A stretch of 57,336 bases of DNA from an uncultured Saprospiraceae bacterium (GTDB taxonomy: Bacteria; Bacteroidota; Bacteroidia; Chitinophagales; Saprospiraceae), in NCBI GenBank assembly GCA_937950315.1, contig CALFDU010000093.1, forward strand, positions 1 through 57,336, in the 5' to 3' direction. The notes below the pieces were generated by a model that worked only from the letters and a program-made list of their open reading frames with translations, ran no database searches and was not told where the DNA came from. The translations under genes and the position numbers were made by a program. This document shows, one piece after another, positions 25,356 to 34,567 of this stretch. How positions within the stretch are numbered: the stretch's first letter is position 1; each line of letters opens with the position of its first letter.

Positions 25356-25919
25356 ATGGGTTTAAGACTAGCACTAGAAGAAAGAGCCAATGGGCAATGT
25401 GAATTGTGTAGCAACAAAGCGGAACTGGACAGCTATACTGTTCCTCCAAAAAATGGAGATGACATCGATGTAACCATTGCCATCTGCCCTACTTGTTTAT
25501 CTCAGACTGAACAAATGGACAATCTCGATGCCAATCACTGGAGATGTCTCAACGACAGTATGTGGAGTGAAGTGCCCGCCGTGCAAGTGATGGCTTACAA
25601 ATTATTGTCGTCAATGAAAGAAGATTGGTCTACCGACTTGTTGAACATGATGTATCTGGACGAAGCCAATCTTGAGTGGGCACAGGCTGGACTCGCAGAC
25701 AATTCTGTTGTACACAAGGACAGCAATGGGAATGTACTTAAGGCAGGAGACTCTGTTGTATTGATACAAGACTTGAATGTCAAAGGTGCTAACTTTGTGG
25801 CAAAGAGAGGAACAGCAGTCAGAAGAATCTCTTTGGTGCAAGACAATCCGGAACACATTGAAGGCAAAGTAAACGATCAACATATTGTCATCCTGACAAA
25901 ATTTGTTAAAAAGACCTAA
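25356..25919 (+). CDS. PhnA/YjdM-family zinc-ribbon protein
   Basis: The 187-aa protein has an N-terminal zinc ribbon (CELC ... CPTC, residues about 15-49) and a C-terminal SH3-like PhnA domain with VVHKDSNGNVLKAGDSVVLIQDL and LVQDNPEHIEGKV...IVILTKFVKK. PhnA/YjdM proteins are widespread and their role is unclear; despite the name they do not act in C-P lyase. Followed 42 bp later by an uncharacterised gene on the same strand. Confidence 0.9.
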   Translation: MGLRLALEERANGQCELCSNKAELDSYTVPPKNGDDIDVTIAICPTCLSQTEQMDNLDANHWRCLNDSMWSEVPAVQVMAYKLLSSMKEDWSTDLLNMMYLDEANLEWAQAGLADNSVVHKDSNGNVLKAGDSVVLIQDLNVKGANFVAKRGTAVRRISLVQDNPEHIEGKVNDQHIVILTKFVKKT

Positions 25920-25961
25920 GAGTCACGAATTCATATTAAATTTGTCCATCATACATAAAAC

Positions 25962-26408
25962 ATGACTAAAATGACATTGAAGCAACTAATTAAATTGGAA
26001 GACAAAGCCAAGGACGTATGGGTAATCAGCCCGTCGCTGCACTATGATATTGATGTTAAAGATTTTGGCGAACTGGTAAGCGTAAACTTAGAACAGAAAA
26101 CAAAGTACAGATACATCGTTCCTGCTACTACGGAGATTACAAAAAACATTGCCAAGTATCAGAAAAAATACAAATTGACAGACGCAGAGGTAGAAGCAAA
26201 TTTCTGCATTGTGGCAAGTTGTGACTTCTTACCATTTGTAACCGAAACAGCCATATACGATGCCAAAGGAAAAGGAGATTGTATTGCTTGCTGTGCTCCA
26301 GCAATGGAAGACAACAAAGATGTCATCCGATACAATGCAAAGACTTCAAAAGATATGGCGAAAGCATTCAGAGCTATCTGGAAAAAATACAAAAGAAAGA
26401 ATCCTTAA
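25962..26408 (+). CDS. hypothetical cytoplasmic protein, 148 aa
   Basis: No signal peptide or TM helix. The N-terminus, VWVISPSLHYDIDVKDFGE followed by KTKYRYIVPATTEITKN, looks like the sensor or scaffold half of proteins that report position or state in a Rossmann-like fold, but no family is certain. Three cysteines occur close together in GKGDCIACCAPA. The two possible ATGs are 25962 and 25971. It lies downstream of the PhnA gene and before a bidirectional terminator. Confidence 0.65.
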   Translation: MTKMTLKQLIKLEDKAKDVWVISPSLHYDIDVKDFGELVSVNLEQKTKYRYIVPATTEITKNIAKYQKKYKLTDAEVEANFCIVASCDFLPFVTETAIYDAKGKGDCIACCAPAMEDNKDVIRYNAKTSKDMAKAFRAIWKKYKRKNP

Positions 26409-26474
26409 GATTCAAAATATAGAGAATAGAATCATGATGATTCTATCATCACCAATACGGTGTTAGAAGTAATA

Positions 26475-26509
26475 AAAAAACCTTTCTTGTTTTACAAGAA
26501 AGGTTTTTT
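26475..26509. terminator. bidirectional terminator
   Basis: AAAAAACCTTTCTTGT (26475-26490) pairs perfectly with its complement at 26494-26509 around a 3-nt loop. It has an A tract on one side and a T tract on the other, between the converging 25962 and TonB-receptor genes. Confidence 0.92.
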
Positions 26510-26530
26510 GGATTTAACACTTACGCTCTT

Positions 26531-28789
26531 CTACTGAGCCAACTTGTATCGCAGCCCAATATACAGTTCGCGACCTTTGGTCGGACCCCAACTGAAAGAA
26601 GGATCAAAGTATCTTCCGAATGGATCATCGGAAGCAAGAATCGGAAACTCTTGTCTGAAATCAAATATATTTTCAATACCACCGTAGATTTCAAACTGTG
26701 TCCAACGCTTGGTAATCTGCATGTTGATATTACTGTATGACTGAGAGTTAGACTCCAATCTAAATTCTTCGGGATAATTCTGTGTGTCTGGAAGACGCTG
26801 CTCCGAAAACCATTTATAGGTTACGTCAAATTGCCACAAATCATTGGCTGTAGTAAAAGAGTTGTTCATCAGCACTTTGTGCTTTGGAATGAACGGTAGA
26901 TAGAATTTATTGATTTCTTGATCGACTCCGATTTGCTCTTGGTAAATGTCTAAGTAGTTGTAAGACAACTTAAGATCATATTGCTCGGAGAAGGTAAACT
27001 TACTTTCAAGGTTCAGGCTATTGGAAACGCTACGGCCAGAAAAGTTGTTGATGAATGCAGTACTTACCTCTCGATCGTAATCAGGGAAGATTTGGTTTTG
27101 GAATACCGTATGATACAAATCTGCTGATAGAGTAATATCTACTTTGTCCAAAAAGAAACTGTGGACGTAGTTGATTCCCGTGTTGATCGCTTCTTCTGGA
27201 AGTAACGCTTCTTCAAAGATTACATCTCTATTTCCTGCAAGTAGATTGATGCGCTCAGAAAATACATGCGGAATTCTGATTCCTTTTCCTACCGAAAATC
27301 TAAGATCAGAGCTTTCGCTCAATTCATACCTCACCAAAAGTCGCGGCACAAATTTCAGTCCGATGTCTTGATAGTGATCAGCTCTTATCCCAGTGATCAA
27401 GGTAAGGTCATTGTAATACAATGAGTGCTCTAAATATGCACCAGGTAATACGTAATCTTGGTTGTACTCGCCTGCGTAGGTAAACAAATCACTTTCTTCC
27501 ACCAAGGAAATATCTTCTTGTAAGGTGTTGTTGATGTAACTCACTCCTACTTTCAAGTTGTTGTCATTGTCTCCATAGAAGTAATCCATAAAGAGATTGC
27601 TTGTCCAATTCAACTGCTCCGACTGGTATCGCTTGATACCAAAATAATTATCTTGCTCATTGATGAATAAAGAAGATTGAAAAGTCAAGGAGACATCATC
27701 CGTCAAGCTATAATTCAATTTTAAAGATTGATCGCCGTGAATCAGGTCAACATGCTGACCATATATTTCTGTGCTTCCCAAATGTTGTGCAGCATTATAA
27801 TCCAATTGACCGCCTTCTCTTTTTTCTTTCCAAAATCTCAAAGCGAGTTGCGCTTTAAACTTATCGTTGGACGGATCTTGGTAAGTGATTTTATTGTAGG
27901 CACTTACTCTATTGGTGCGTACGATATCTCTAAAACCATCACCATCTTTGTCTCTGATATTAGCAGGTGTGGTCAAATGCAGTGCAGTGAAATTATTCCA
28001 TTTCTCTTTGTTGATCGCATGATTGATATTGTATTGCGAACCGCCAAAAGAATCGGCGAAAGCATTCAAGTACAATTTATCTGTTTCGTCTGCAGCATGT
28101 GGTATGATATTGATTTGTCCACTGATACTTTGAGCTCCTTGCAATACTGAATTGGATCCTTTGGAAACATAAATGGCTTGGATCAGGGTCCCAGGATAGG
28201 ATCCGGTCCCATATTGGTAGGAAGAACCTGAGATGAGTGGCAGGTCATCAAAAAGTATTTGATTATAGACACCAGACAAACCTAAGATTTGAAGTTCCTT
28301 GGCATCGGTGATGATGTTGGTTGTGGCAGCTACGACATTGGAGTTGGTCGAGAAGCAGCCGGCGAGACTGCAGCAGGCTGCTCGTTCAATCTCTCTAGTA
28401 CCGATGATTTCGATTTTAGCAGCATCATCGGCGTATCTGGTCGCGTTGGCCTTGGTGCTGATCTGAACCCCATTGATGGTGTTGTCTTCGATGAGCATGA
28501 TTTCCCAATGCTTGAGTGTTCCTACATTTATTTTCTCCGCTTTAAAACCAACGAATGAAAAGGTCAGGGTTCTGTTTTCAATTCCTTCATCAGAAATGGC
28601 AAACAAGCCATCTACATCTGTAGTTGTTCCTATACTCGTTCCTTCCCATACTACATTGGCACCCACGAGAGGCACGCCATCTATGGTAGTAATCAAACCA
28701 GTGATTTCTTGGGCACTTGCGCCTGAGAAAATCACCAACATAGAGATAATAGTAATATATAGCTTCTTCACGGATTGTATTTGATTCAT
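26531..28789 (-). CDS. TonB-dependent outer-membrane receptor with Cys-rich plug motif
   Basis: Start ATG 28789 gives the signal peptide MNQIQSVKKLYITIISMLVIFSGASAQ. A carboxypeptidase-D-like regulatory domain follows (EITGLITTIDGVPLVGANVVWEGTSIGTTTDVDG). Then comes a plug containing ERAACCSLAGCFSTN and GLSGVYNQILFDDLPL, and a 22-strand barrel ending in aromatic-rich strands (ELYIGLRYKLAQ). The ACC-x-L-x-x-CF plug motif recurs in Bacteroidota receptors found with heavy-metal (HMA-domain) proteins, which hints at a metal substrate. No metal genes lie beside it here. Confidence 0.9.
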   Translation of the reverse strand: MNQIQSVKKLYITIISMLVIFSGASAQEITGLITTIDGVPLVGANVVWEGTSIGTTTDVDGLFAISDEGIENRTLTFSFVGFKAEKINVGTLKHWEIMLIEDNTINGVQISTKANATRYADDAAKIEIIGTREIERAACCSLAGCFSTNSNVVAATTNIITDAKELQILGLSGVYNQILFDDLPLISGSSYQYGTGSYPGTLIQAIYVSKGSNSVLQGAQSISGQINIIPHAADETDKLYLNAFADSFGGSQYNINHAINKEKWNNFTALHLTTPANIRDKDGDGFRDIVRTNRVSAYNKITYQDPSNDKFKAQLALRFWKEKREGGQLDYNAAQHLGSTEIYGQHVDLIHGDQSLKLNYSLTDDVSLTFQSSLFINEQDNYFGIKRYQSEQLNWTSNLFMDYFYGDNDNNLKVGVSYINNTLQEDISLVEESDLFTYAGEYNQDYVLPGAYLEHSLYYNDLTLITGIRADHYQDIGLKFVPRLLVRYELSESSDLRFSVGKGIRIPHVFSERINLLAGNRDVIFEEALLPEEAINTGINYVHSFFLDKVDITLSADLYHTVFQNQIFPDYDREVSTAFINNFSGRSVSNSLNLESKFTFSEQYDLKLSYNYLDIYQEQIGVDQEINKFYLPFIPKHKVLMNNSFTTANDLWQFDVTYKWFSEQRLPDTQNYPEEFRLESNSQSYSNINMQITKRWTQFEIYGGIENIFDFRQEFPILASDDPFGRYFDPSFSWGPTKGRELYIGLRYKLAQ

Positions 28790-29103
28790 ATCAAAGATAA
28801 AGGAATAGATACTGGTGTACATGGAAATTGAGGTAATTCACAGCTTTTTAACATCTATTCTTAATTTATTTACACATTATTATTGTTTGGCTTAAGGGTA
28901 AAAAATCAAAATAATTCATTGTTTTTTCGCCTAATTGTGGTGTAAAAATGGTTGACTGGGATTAAAATCCTAATTTTTGATAAAAAAATCAAATATTTTT
29001 TAAGCTTGGTGCAGCGTTTTTGTATTTTGAAGAGTCTTAATAGTATAAATGCTTGGCAAAGTGCCAATTTAGAATTTTTAGAATAATTCAAAACCTTTTT
29101 ATT
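28790..29103. other. divergent promoter region
   Basis: This 314-bp AT-rich gap lies between the leftward TonB receptor and the rightward 34-aa gene. It contains the small palindrome GGATTAAAATCC near 28958 and a TTTTTGAT/ATCAAA hairpin near 28974. A possible promoter, TTTTTG then TATAAATG with about 21-nt spacing, lies near 29019-29050. No longer ORF. Confidence 0.35.
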
Positions 29104-29208
29104 ATGGAAAACGATGCATTACAATGGGTCGCTTTAACCGGCGGCGTTCTAGCAGCAGCTGCAATTCTTACGTACATTTTGTACAAAGCCAATTTATTAC
29201 CTGACTAA
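29104..29208 (+). CDS. 34-aa single-pass membrane peptide
   Basis: ATG 29104 to TAA 29206 encodes 34 aa: an acidic N-terminus (MENDALQW), then one continuous hydrophobic helix (VALTGGVLAAAAILTYILY), and a short KANLLPD tail. It has its own upstream region and a terminator 40 bp downstream, so it looks like an independently transcribed mini-gene. Membrane location is inferred from hydrophobicity. The family is unknown to me. Confidence 0.55.
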   Translation: MENDALQWVALTGGVLAAAAILTYILYKANLLPD

Positions 29209-29247
29209 ACGGTTTTTTGAAAGAATATAATAGCTAGCTAGCTAAAG

Positions 29248-29278
29248 AAGGCATTTCCAATCTTGGAGATGCCTTTTT
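29248..29278 (+). terminator. terminator of the 34-aa gene
   Basis: AAGGCATTTCC (29248-29258) pairs with GGAGATGCCTT (29265-29275) with one mismatch, followed by T residues to 29278. Confidence 0.8.
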
Positions 29279-29328
29279 GCTTTTTAAGAAATTCATTTTG
29301 TTTCCAATTACTGTATTCAGTAAAATTG

Positions 29329-29364
29329 AAAAAGGCAAATCACGCTACGTTGATTTGCCTTTTT
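29329..29364. terminator. terminator of the DUF937 gene, possibly bidirectional
   Basis: AAAAAGGCAAATCA (29329-29342) pairs perfectly with TGATTTGCCTTTTT (29351-29364) around an 8-nt loop. It lies 24 bp beyond the leftward DUF937 stop. Confidence 0.9.
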
Positions 29365-29387
29365 TATGCTTTAAATTTTCTTGATGC

Positions 29388-29990
29388 TTACTTGGTAAGA
29401 ATCTTCATTCCGATGTTCAATAGATCGTCCATCATATTTCCATCACCATCCATATCCAACAATTTACCGAAAACACCTGAAGCTCCTCCTCTCTGCTGTC
29501 CACCTTGTGCTCCACCAAGCAATACTTTTGCCAATCCACCAAGATCAAGACCATTTGATTTCTGCGCCTGACCTGCTACTCCCATTACTACGGGTGCAAT
29601 CAATTGCATCAATACCCCTGATTTAAAAATATCAAGACCACTCAACTGACCGATCATCTGCGCTGCCTCCAACTGTCTGTTACCCAAAAGGTGATTAACG
29701 ATTCCTGTACCGTTGGTCGTACTTTGATTGTTAACTTGGGCTTGACCTGAGAGCACTCCCATTAGATTTCCCAAAATTCCACCATCGTGGTCTTTTTTCA
29801 ATGCACCCATAAGACCTCCCCCTGTATTCTGCTGCTGTGCACTTCTTGACATAGCTTCTACAAGTAGTTCTGTAACTCCTCCCGCTGCTTTTTTGACCAT
29901 ATTTGGATCCTGCGCACCGATTTGTTTAGAAAGTTGGATGATTACATTGTCATTTAAATGTTGATGTACCTGATTGATTAGATTTGACAT
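29388..29990 (-). CDS. DUF937 domain protein
   Basis: The 200-aa protein starts MSNLINQVHQHLNDNVIIQLSKQIG and is rich in Gly, Gln and Ala, with AAGGVTELLVEAMSRSA, an internal VNHLLGNRQLEAAQMIGQLSGLD and a LMQLIAPVVMGVAG block. This is the DUF937 pattern. The C-terminal MDGDGNMMDDLL resembles a Ca-binding loop. The function of DUF937 is not known. Monocistronic, with its own terminator. Confidence 0.9.
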   Translation of the reverse strand: MSNLINQVHQHLNDNVIIQLSKQIGAQDPNMVKKAAGGVTELLVEAMSRSAQQQNTGGGLMGALKKDHDGGILGNLMGVLSGQAQVNNQSTTNGTGIVNHLLGNRQLEAAQMIGQLSGLDIFKSGVLMQLIAPVVMGVAGQAQKSNGLDLGGLAKVLLGGAQGGQQRGGASGVFGKLLDMDGDGNMMDDLLNIGMKILTK

Positions 29991-30244
29991 TTGTTGTTTT
30001 TATTTTTTGATTAATGAGCTTATTGTTCAAGCTCGTTCCAGTAACTATAAGCAAAATTTGAGCTAGTAAAGTTCCATAAGGAAGCAAATCTTCTGAAACA
30101 ATTCAATAATTGGTGTAATCATCTATCAGCTGACAGAAAATCGGCTAAAAAGCAGGATTCATCGAATAAGCAAAAGTAATTGGCATTTCCATGCAACCAA
30201 TTCTCATCTTTGCTATACCTATAGTAGATTAAAACACTCAATAC

Positions 30245-32572
30245 GTGCAGAAAATTATTACCATACTCCTACTTGGCTTGCTAAACATCACAGTAAGTTA
30301 CTCACAGTCAGAATTTACCATAAGCGGAACCATCTCAGATGGTAGCAGCGGTGAATCCCTTATCGGGGCGAGCATTTTGATCGACGAACTCTCCGTCGGG
30401 ACCGTCACAAATGCATACGGCTTTTACTCCATCAGCATCCCAGAAGGAAGCTATACACTAAAATCCTCCTATGTTGGTTTTGCTTCTTTCGAGAAGCAAA
30501 TCGACCTTACGCAAGACATCAAACTAGATATCGAACTCCAAGAAGAAGGAGCTGTCTTGGCAGATGTGGTAATCACCGCAGAAAAGGCCAATAAGAATGT
30601 TGAAAGTGTGGAGATGAGCAAAGAAAAAATGTCAATTCAAAAAATAAAAAGTATTCCAGCTGTATTCGGGGAAGTAGACGTGATCAAAGCGATCCAATTA
30701 CTCCCAGGGATCTCAGCAACAGGAGAAGGCCAATCTGGTTTTAATGTAAGAGGTGGATCTGTGGATCAAAATTTAATCTTACTTGATGAAGCTACTGTGT
30801 ATAACGCTGCTCATTTTCTTGGATTCTTTTCAGTATTCAATCCGGATGCGATTAAAAATGTAGAAGTATACAAAGGAGGAATTCCTTCTGAATATGGTGG
30901 AAGACTTTCATCTGTACTCGATATCAGAATGAACGATGGAAACAAGAAGAAATTTGGAGTAACGGGTGGCATTGGCAGTATTTCATCAAGAGTCACCATC
31001 GAAGGACCTATTCAAAAAAACGAAAGCTCTTTTTTGGTTTCAGGGAGAAGGACCTATGCCGATCAGTTCTTACGATTTGCCAGAGATACATCCATTCGCA
31101 ACAACAAAGTTTTCTTTTACGATCTGAATGCCAAGGCCAATTATAAAATTGGAGACAACGACAGAATTTATCTTTCGGGATATTTTGGAGATGATGTATT
31201 CAAATTTTCTGGAGCACAGATCTCTTGGGGAAACAAGACCGGAACGGCAAGATGGAATCACGTGTACAATAGCAAATTGTTTTCAAACCTGACTTTCATC
31301 TATAGCAAATATGATTACAGCCTAGGAAGCAACTCAGATGATGGTCTGGGCTTCACATGGGATTCTGGCATCGAAGATTATTCAGGAAAATTGGATTTCA
31401 ACTATTTTCTCAACTCCAGCAATTCAATCAAGTTTGGCGCACAATTGACCAGTCATGATTTTGAACCTGGTAAGATTATTCCAATAGGAGAATCCATTTT
31501 CACAGGACTTGATCTTGATGACAAGACAACACTAGAAGGAGCCGTCTACTTGAGCAATGAACAGAAGTTTACGGACAAGTTCTCAGCCATCTACGGACTC
31601 AGACTTTCGATGTTTGCCAATACAGGTGGAACCAATGTCTATTCCTACGACGAGAATTTCGTTGTAAGCGATACGACCCTCTACGACAAAGGAGAGATTT
31701 ACAATACCTTCGCCAATCTCGAACCAAGACTAGGACTTAAATATACTTTGGGTGAAAACAGTTCGATCAAAGCAAGTTACAACCGAATGGCGCAATACAT
31801 TCACCTGGCATCCAATGGGATTTCGAGTTCTCCACTTGACGTGTGGTTTCCGTCATCGACCAATGTAAAACCGCAACTGGCGGATCAATATGCCATTGGT
31901 TACTTCCAAAACTTCAAGGACAACATGTACGAAGGATCTGTGGAAGTGTATTACAAGGATATCCAAAATGCCATTGACTTCAAGGACCATGCTTCATTGT
32001 TATTGAATCAGTTTATAGAAGGAGAACTGCGGGTCGGAGATGCAAGAGCTTATGGCGCGGAACTACTCGTAAGAAAAAACACAGGCAAGCTGACTGGATG
32101 GGTAAGCTACACGCTAGCCAAAAGCGAAAGACAGATTGCAGAAATCAACAATGGGGAATGGTACAATGCGACTTGGGATAAAACGCATGATGCATCATTG
32201 GTGCTCTCTTACGAACTCAACAATCGAATCAGCTTTTCAGGAAACTGGGTGTATGCGACGGGCCGAGCTATTACCTTGCCTACAGGCAAATACCAATACC
32301 AAGGAATATCTGTTCCAGTTTACTCCGACAGGAATGCCGCAAGAATGCCAGATTACCATAGAGCAGATATCGGCTTCACTTTAAGGAACAAAGAAAAGCT
32401 GAACAGAAAATTATTCTGGGATTTGAATGTATCGATTTACAACATTTATAATCGACACAACGCTTATTCGATCAACTTCACAGAAGATCCAGACAACAGC
32501 AATCAGCAGATTGCAGAGCAGACATACATCTTCCCTATTCTTCCATCCGTAACTTGGAATTTTAAATTTTAG
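30245..32572 (+). CDS. TonB-dependent receptor paired with DUF4249 lipoprotein
   Basis: The 775-aa receptor uses GTG 30245 and a signal peptide (MQKIITILLLGLLNITVSYSQ). It has a carboxypeptidase-like domain (FTISGTISDGSSGESLIGASILI...VTNAYGFYSIS), a TonB plug (IPAVFGEVDVIKAIQLLPGIS...GFNVRGGSVDQNLILLDEATVYN) and a barrel to the C-terminal aromatic strand. The NPDAIKNVEVYKGGIPSEYGGRLSSVLDI segment is typical of the class that occurs next to DUF4249. The downstream gene starts 3 bp after the stop, so they are co-expressed and probably form a nutrient uptake pair. Substrate unknown. Confidence 0.93.
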   Translation: MQKIITILLLGLLNITVSYSQSEFTISGTISDGSSGESLIGASILIDELSVGTVTNAYGFYSISIPEGSYTLKSSYVGFASFEKQIDLTQDIKLDIELQEEGAVLADVVITAEKANKNVESVEMSKEKMSIQKIKSIPAVFGEVDVIKAIQLLPGISATGEGQSGFNVRGGSVDQNLILLDEATVYNAAHFLGFFSVFNPDAIKNVEVYKGGIPSEYGGRLSSVLDIRMNDGNKKKFGVTGGIGSISSRVTIEGPIQKNESSFLVSGRRTYADQFLRFARDTSIRNNKVFFYDLNAKANYKIGDNDRIYLSGYFGDDVFKFSGAQISWGNKTGTARWNHVYNSKLFSNLTFIYSKYDYSLGSNSDDGLGFTWDSGIEDYSGKLDFNYFLNSSNSIKFGAQLTSHDFEPGKIIPIGESIFTGLDLDDKTTLEGAVYLSNEQKFTDKFSAIYGLRLSMFANTGGTNVYSYDENFVVSDTTLYDKGEIYNTFANLEPRLGLKYTLGENSSIKASYNRMAQYIHLASNGISSSPLDVWFPSSTNVKPQLADQYAIGYFQNFKDNMYEGSVEVYYKDIQNAIDFKDHASLLLNQFIEGELRVGDARAYGAELLVRKNTGKLTGWVSYTLAKSERQIAEINNGEWYNATWDKTHDASLVLSYELNNRISFSGNWVYATGRAITLPTGKYQYQGISVPVYSDRNAARMPDYHRADIGFTLRNKEKLNRKLFWDLNVSIYNIYNRHNAYSINFTEDPDNSNQQIAEQTYIFPILPSVTWNFKF

Positions 32573-32575
32573 ACA

Positions 32576-33406
32576 ATGAAAAACATTATATATATAGCCC
32601 TTTTTATTTCCATCGCACTCAGTGCCTGTACCGAAAGGATTGAGTTGGACTTAAATACCGACGAAAATGTGAGACTGGTGGTGGATGCCATGATCACAAC
32701 AGAATCGAAAGCGCACTTGGTAGACCTAAGCTTGACCACCGATTTTTTCCAAGAAGGAATTCCTGATCGTGCCCAAGAAGCCATTGTATCTATCAGCGAT
32801 GGCACGACCACAAAAATTCTCACCGAGGACGAGCCTGGTAAATATTATACTTCTGACAGTTTTGCCGGAGAGGTAAACAAGACTTACACTTTGCAGATTG
32901 ATTACGAAGGAGAAACGTATACAGGAACTTCTATCCTTCCGCCGGTGGCCACTTTGGATTCAATCAAAGTTGTTTCCTTTGAACCAGAAGAAGATCCATT
33001 TGAAGAGGAAGAAGGTCCACTGGACAACCATTTTGTCATTGCTTATTTTCAAGAGCCTAGTGAACCGGGAGATTTTTACATTTTTAAAATGTTGATCAAT
33101 GGAGAGTATTACACGGAAGGAATTCAAGAATGGTTTTTTACCGATGACACAGCAGTGAACGGAAGTTATATCGGCGACGCACAATTTTTCAGCTTTCCAG
33201 CTGAGGAAGGAGACACGATTACTTTTGAACAGTTTTCAATCACGGAAGAAGTCTTTGACAATCTGAATGCGGTATTATTGGAAACCGTTTTCCGAGGTGG
33301 TTTATTTGATGGCGCTCCCGCAAATGTACCCTCCAATATCAACAATGGAGCAGTGGGTACATTTATCGCTGCCGATGTTCAAAGCAAATCGGTGATCATC
33401 GAATAA
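32576..33406 (+). CDS. DUF4249 outer-membrane lipoprotein
   Basis: The 276-aa protein has a lipobox (LFISIALSAC, Cys18), followed by ERIELDLN...VRLVVDAMIT, the usual DUF4249 start. Beta-rich repeats follow, including AQEAIVSISDG, YTLQIDYEGETYTGTSILPP and an acidic stretch EEDPFEEEEGPLDN. DUF4249 proteins are SusD-analogous partners of TonB receptors. It lies 3 bp after the receptor gene and is followed by a terminator. Confidence 0.9.
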   Translation: MKNIIYIALFISIALSACTERIELDLNTDENVRLVVDAMITTESKAHLVDLSLTTDFFQEGIPDRAQEAIVSISDGTTTKILTEDEPGKYYTSDSFAGEVNKTYTLQIDYEGETYTGTSILPPVATLDSIKVVSFEPEEDPFEEEEGPLDNHFVIAYFQEPSEPGDFYIFKMLINGEYYTEGIQEWFFTDDTAVNGSYIGDAQFFSFPAEEGDTITFEQFSITEEVFDNLNAVLLETVFRGGLFDGAPANVPSNINNGAVGTFIAADVQSKSVIIE

Positions 33407-33452
33407 ATGAAATAGATATAATTATTGGTTTGTAAGTAAGTTAGATAAGTAC

Positions 33453-33487
33453 AAAGAGCACAGAAGTTTATTTGTGCTCTTTTTTTC
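33453..33487 (+). terminator. terminator of the TonB/DUF4249 operon
   Basis: AAAGAGCACA (33453-33462) pairs with TGTGCTCTTT (33473-33482), followed by T residues to about 33486. Confidence 0.88.
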
Positions 33488-33634
33488 GCTTGCGCAAATG
33501 TGGCTTAAAGATATCCAAACAATATCTTCATAAGTATAAATCCCTTTTTAGATATATAAGTGCGTATCTTCTTGTACAAAGTTAAAAGTAATGAGCCATA
33601 CAGGTCTGCTTGTAAAAGAACCCAATGTTTTGTT

Positions 33635-33642
33635 TAAATTTG
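33635..33642 (+). promoter_or_regulatory. candidate -7 element for the 33694 gene
   Basis: TAAATTTG fits the Bacteroidota TAnnTTTG -7 consensus. A TTG lies 22 nt upstream (33610-33612), slightly farther than usual. It would give a leader of about 45 nt. Confidence 0.3.
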
Positions 33643-33693
33643 ATTATTCATTATTTACTTAATCAAATATAGCATCACCTAATAACTTTCAAG

Positions 33694-34542
33694 ATGAATT
33701 TAAAACCTGTACTCGTTCTACTAATTTCTTGCTTTTGTTTTTCATCTTTTGGTCAGATGCACAAAGATTGTGATGACGCACTCCAACTATGTGGAGATTC
33801 ACCATTCACCATCGAGGTTTTTGAAGGAACTGGAGATAGTGATGATGGGGTAACTTCTACATGCTTAATCATGGAATTTTCGTCAACTTGGATTGCAATA
33901 AATCCAATTACGGGAGGTGATTTGGTTTTTGAAATAACTCCAGCGGAAGATTTAAATGATCTTGACTTCGCCGTGTACCAATTGACCAATGGAGACTGTG
34001 AAACCAAAGAGATCATCAGATGTATGGCCTCAGGCGAAACGGCAGGTGCTCCTGTTAGTTCAAACGAACCATGCCAAGGTTCGACTGGTTTGGCTTTCGG
34101 TGAAACAGACACAGAAGAATTACCTGGTTGCAGCGACGGAGACAATAATTTTTTGGCACCCTTGCAGGTGCAACCAGGAGATCAATATATACTTTTAATC
34201 AACGACTTTTCTTCAAACCTAAATTCCTTTACTTTAAGTTTTGGCGGTTCTGCCGAATTGGATTGTATCACACTTACGAGCAATGAAAATATCAGTAACA
34301 TAGATCAAGCACCGTTATTTACTGTGAACCAAAACAATGATCAGCTATCGATTAAAACTCAGGAATTTACTGGGAGTGGCACATTGATTTTGTATGCCAT
34401 CGATGGCTCCAAGGTTTATGAAAAAATTGTTTTTGCTCATGAACTCATCCACCTTGATTTTCCATTTCCAATAGGGTCGTATTTTGCCACATTGCGCACG
34501 CAACATGGCGCACAATCAGAAAAAATTCTATTTCTAAAATAA
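33694..34542 (+). CDS. secreted protein with T9SS C-terminal sorting domain
   Basis: The 282-aa product has a signal peptide (MNLKPVLVLLISCFCFSSFGQ) and a Cys-containing beta-sandwich with a DCDDALQLCGD opening and paired cysteines. This resembles the pre-peptidase-like domains found in Bacteroidota gliding and surface proteins (LVFEITPAEDLNDLDFAVYQL, VQPGDQYILLINDFS). The last about 70 residues (ISIKTQEF-like strand, LILYAIDGSKVYEKI, GSYFATL) form a type A T9SS sorting domain. It is expected at the cell surface or released. Function unknown. Confidence 0.75.
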   Translation: MNLKPVLVLLISCFCFSSFGQMHKDCDDALQLCGDSPFTIEVFEGTGDSDDGVTSTCLIMEFSSTWIAINPITGGDLVFEITPAEDLNDLDFAVYQLTNGDCETKEIIRCMASGETAGAPVSSNEPCQGSTGLAFGETDTEELPGCSDGDNNFLAPLQVQPGDQYILLINDFSSNLNSFTLSFGGSAELDCITLTSNENISNIDQAPLFTVNQNNDQLSIKTQEFTGSGTLILYAIDGSKVYEKIVFAHELIHLDFPFPIGSYFATLRTQHGAQSEKILFLK

Positions 34543-34567
34543 CATCGATAAGATAGATCAAGCAAGG

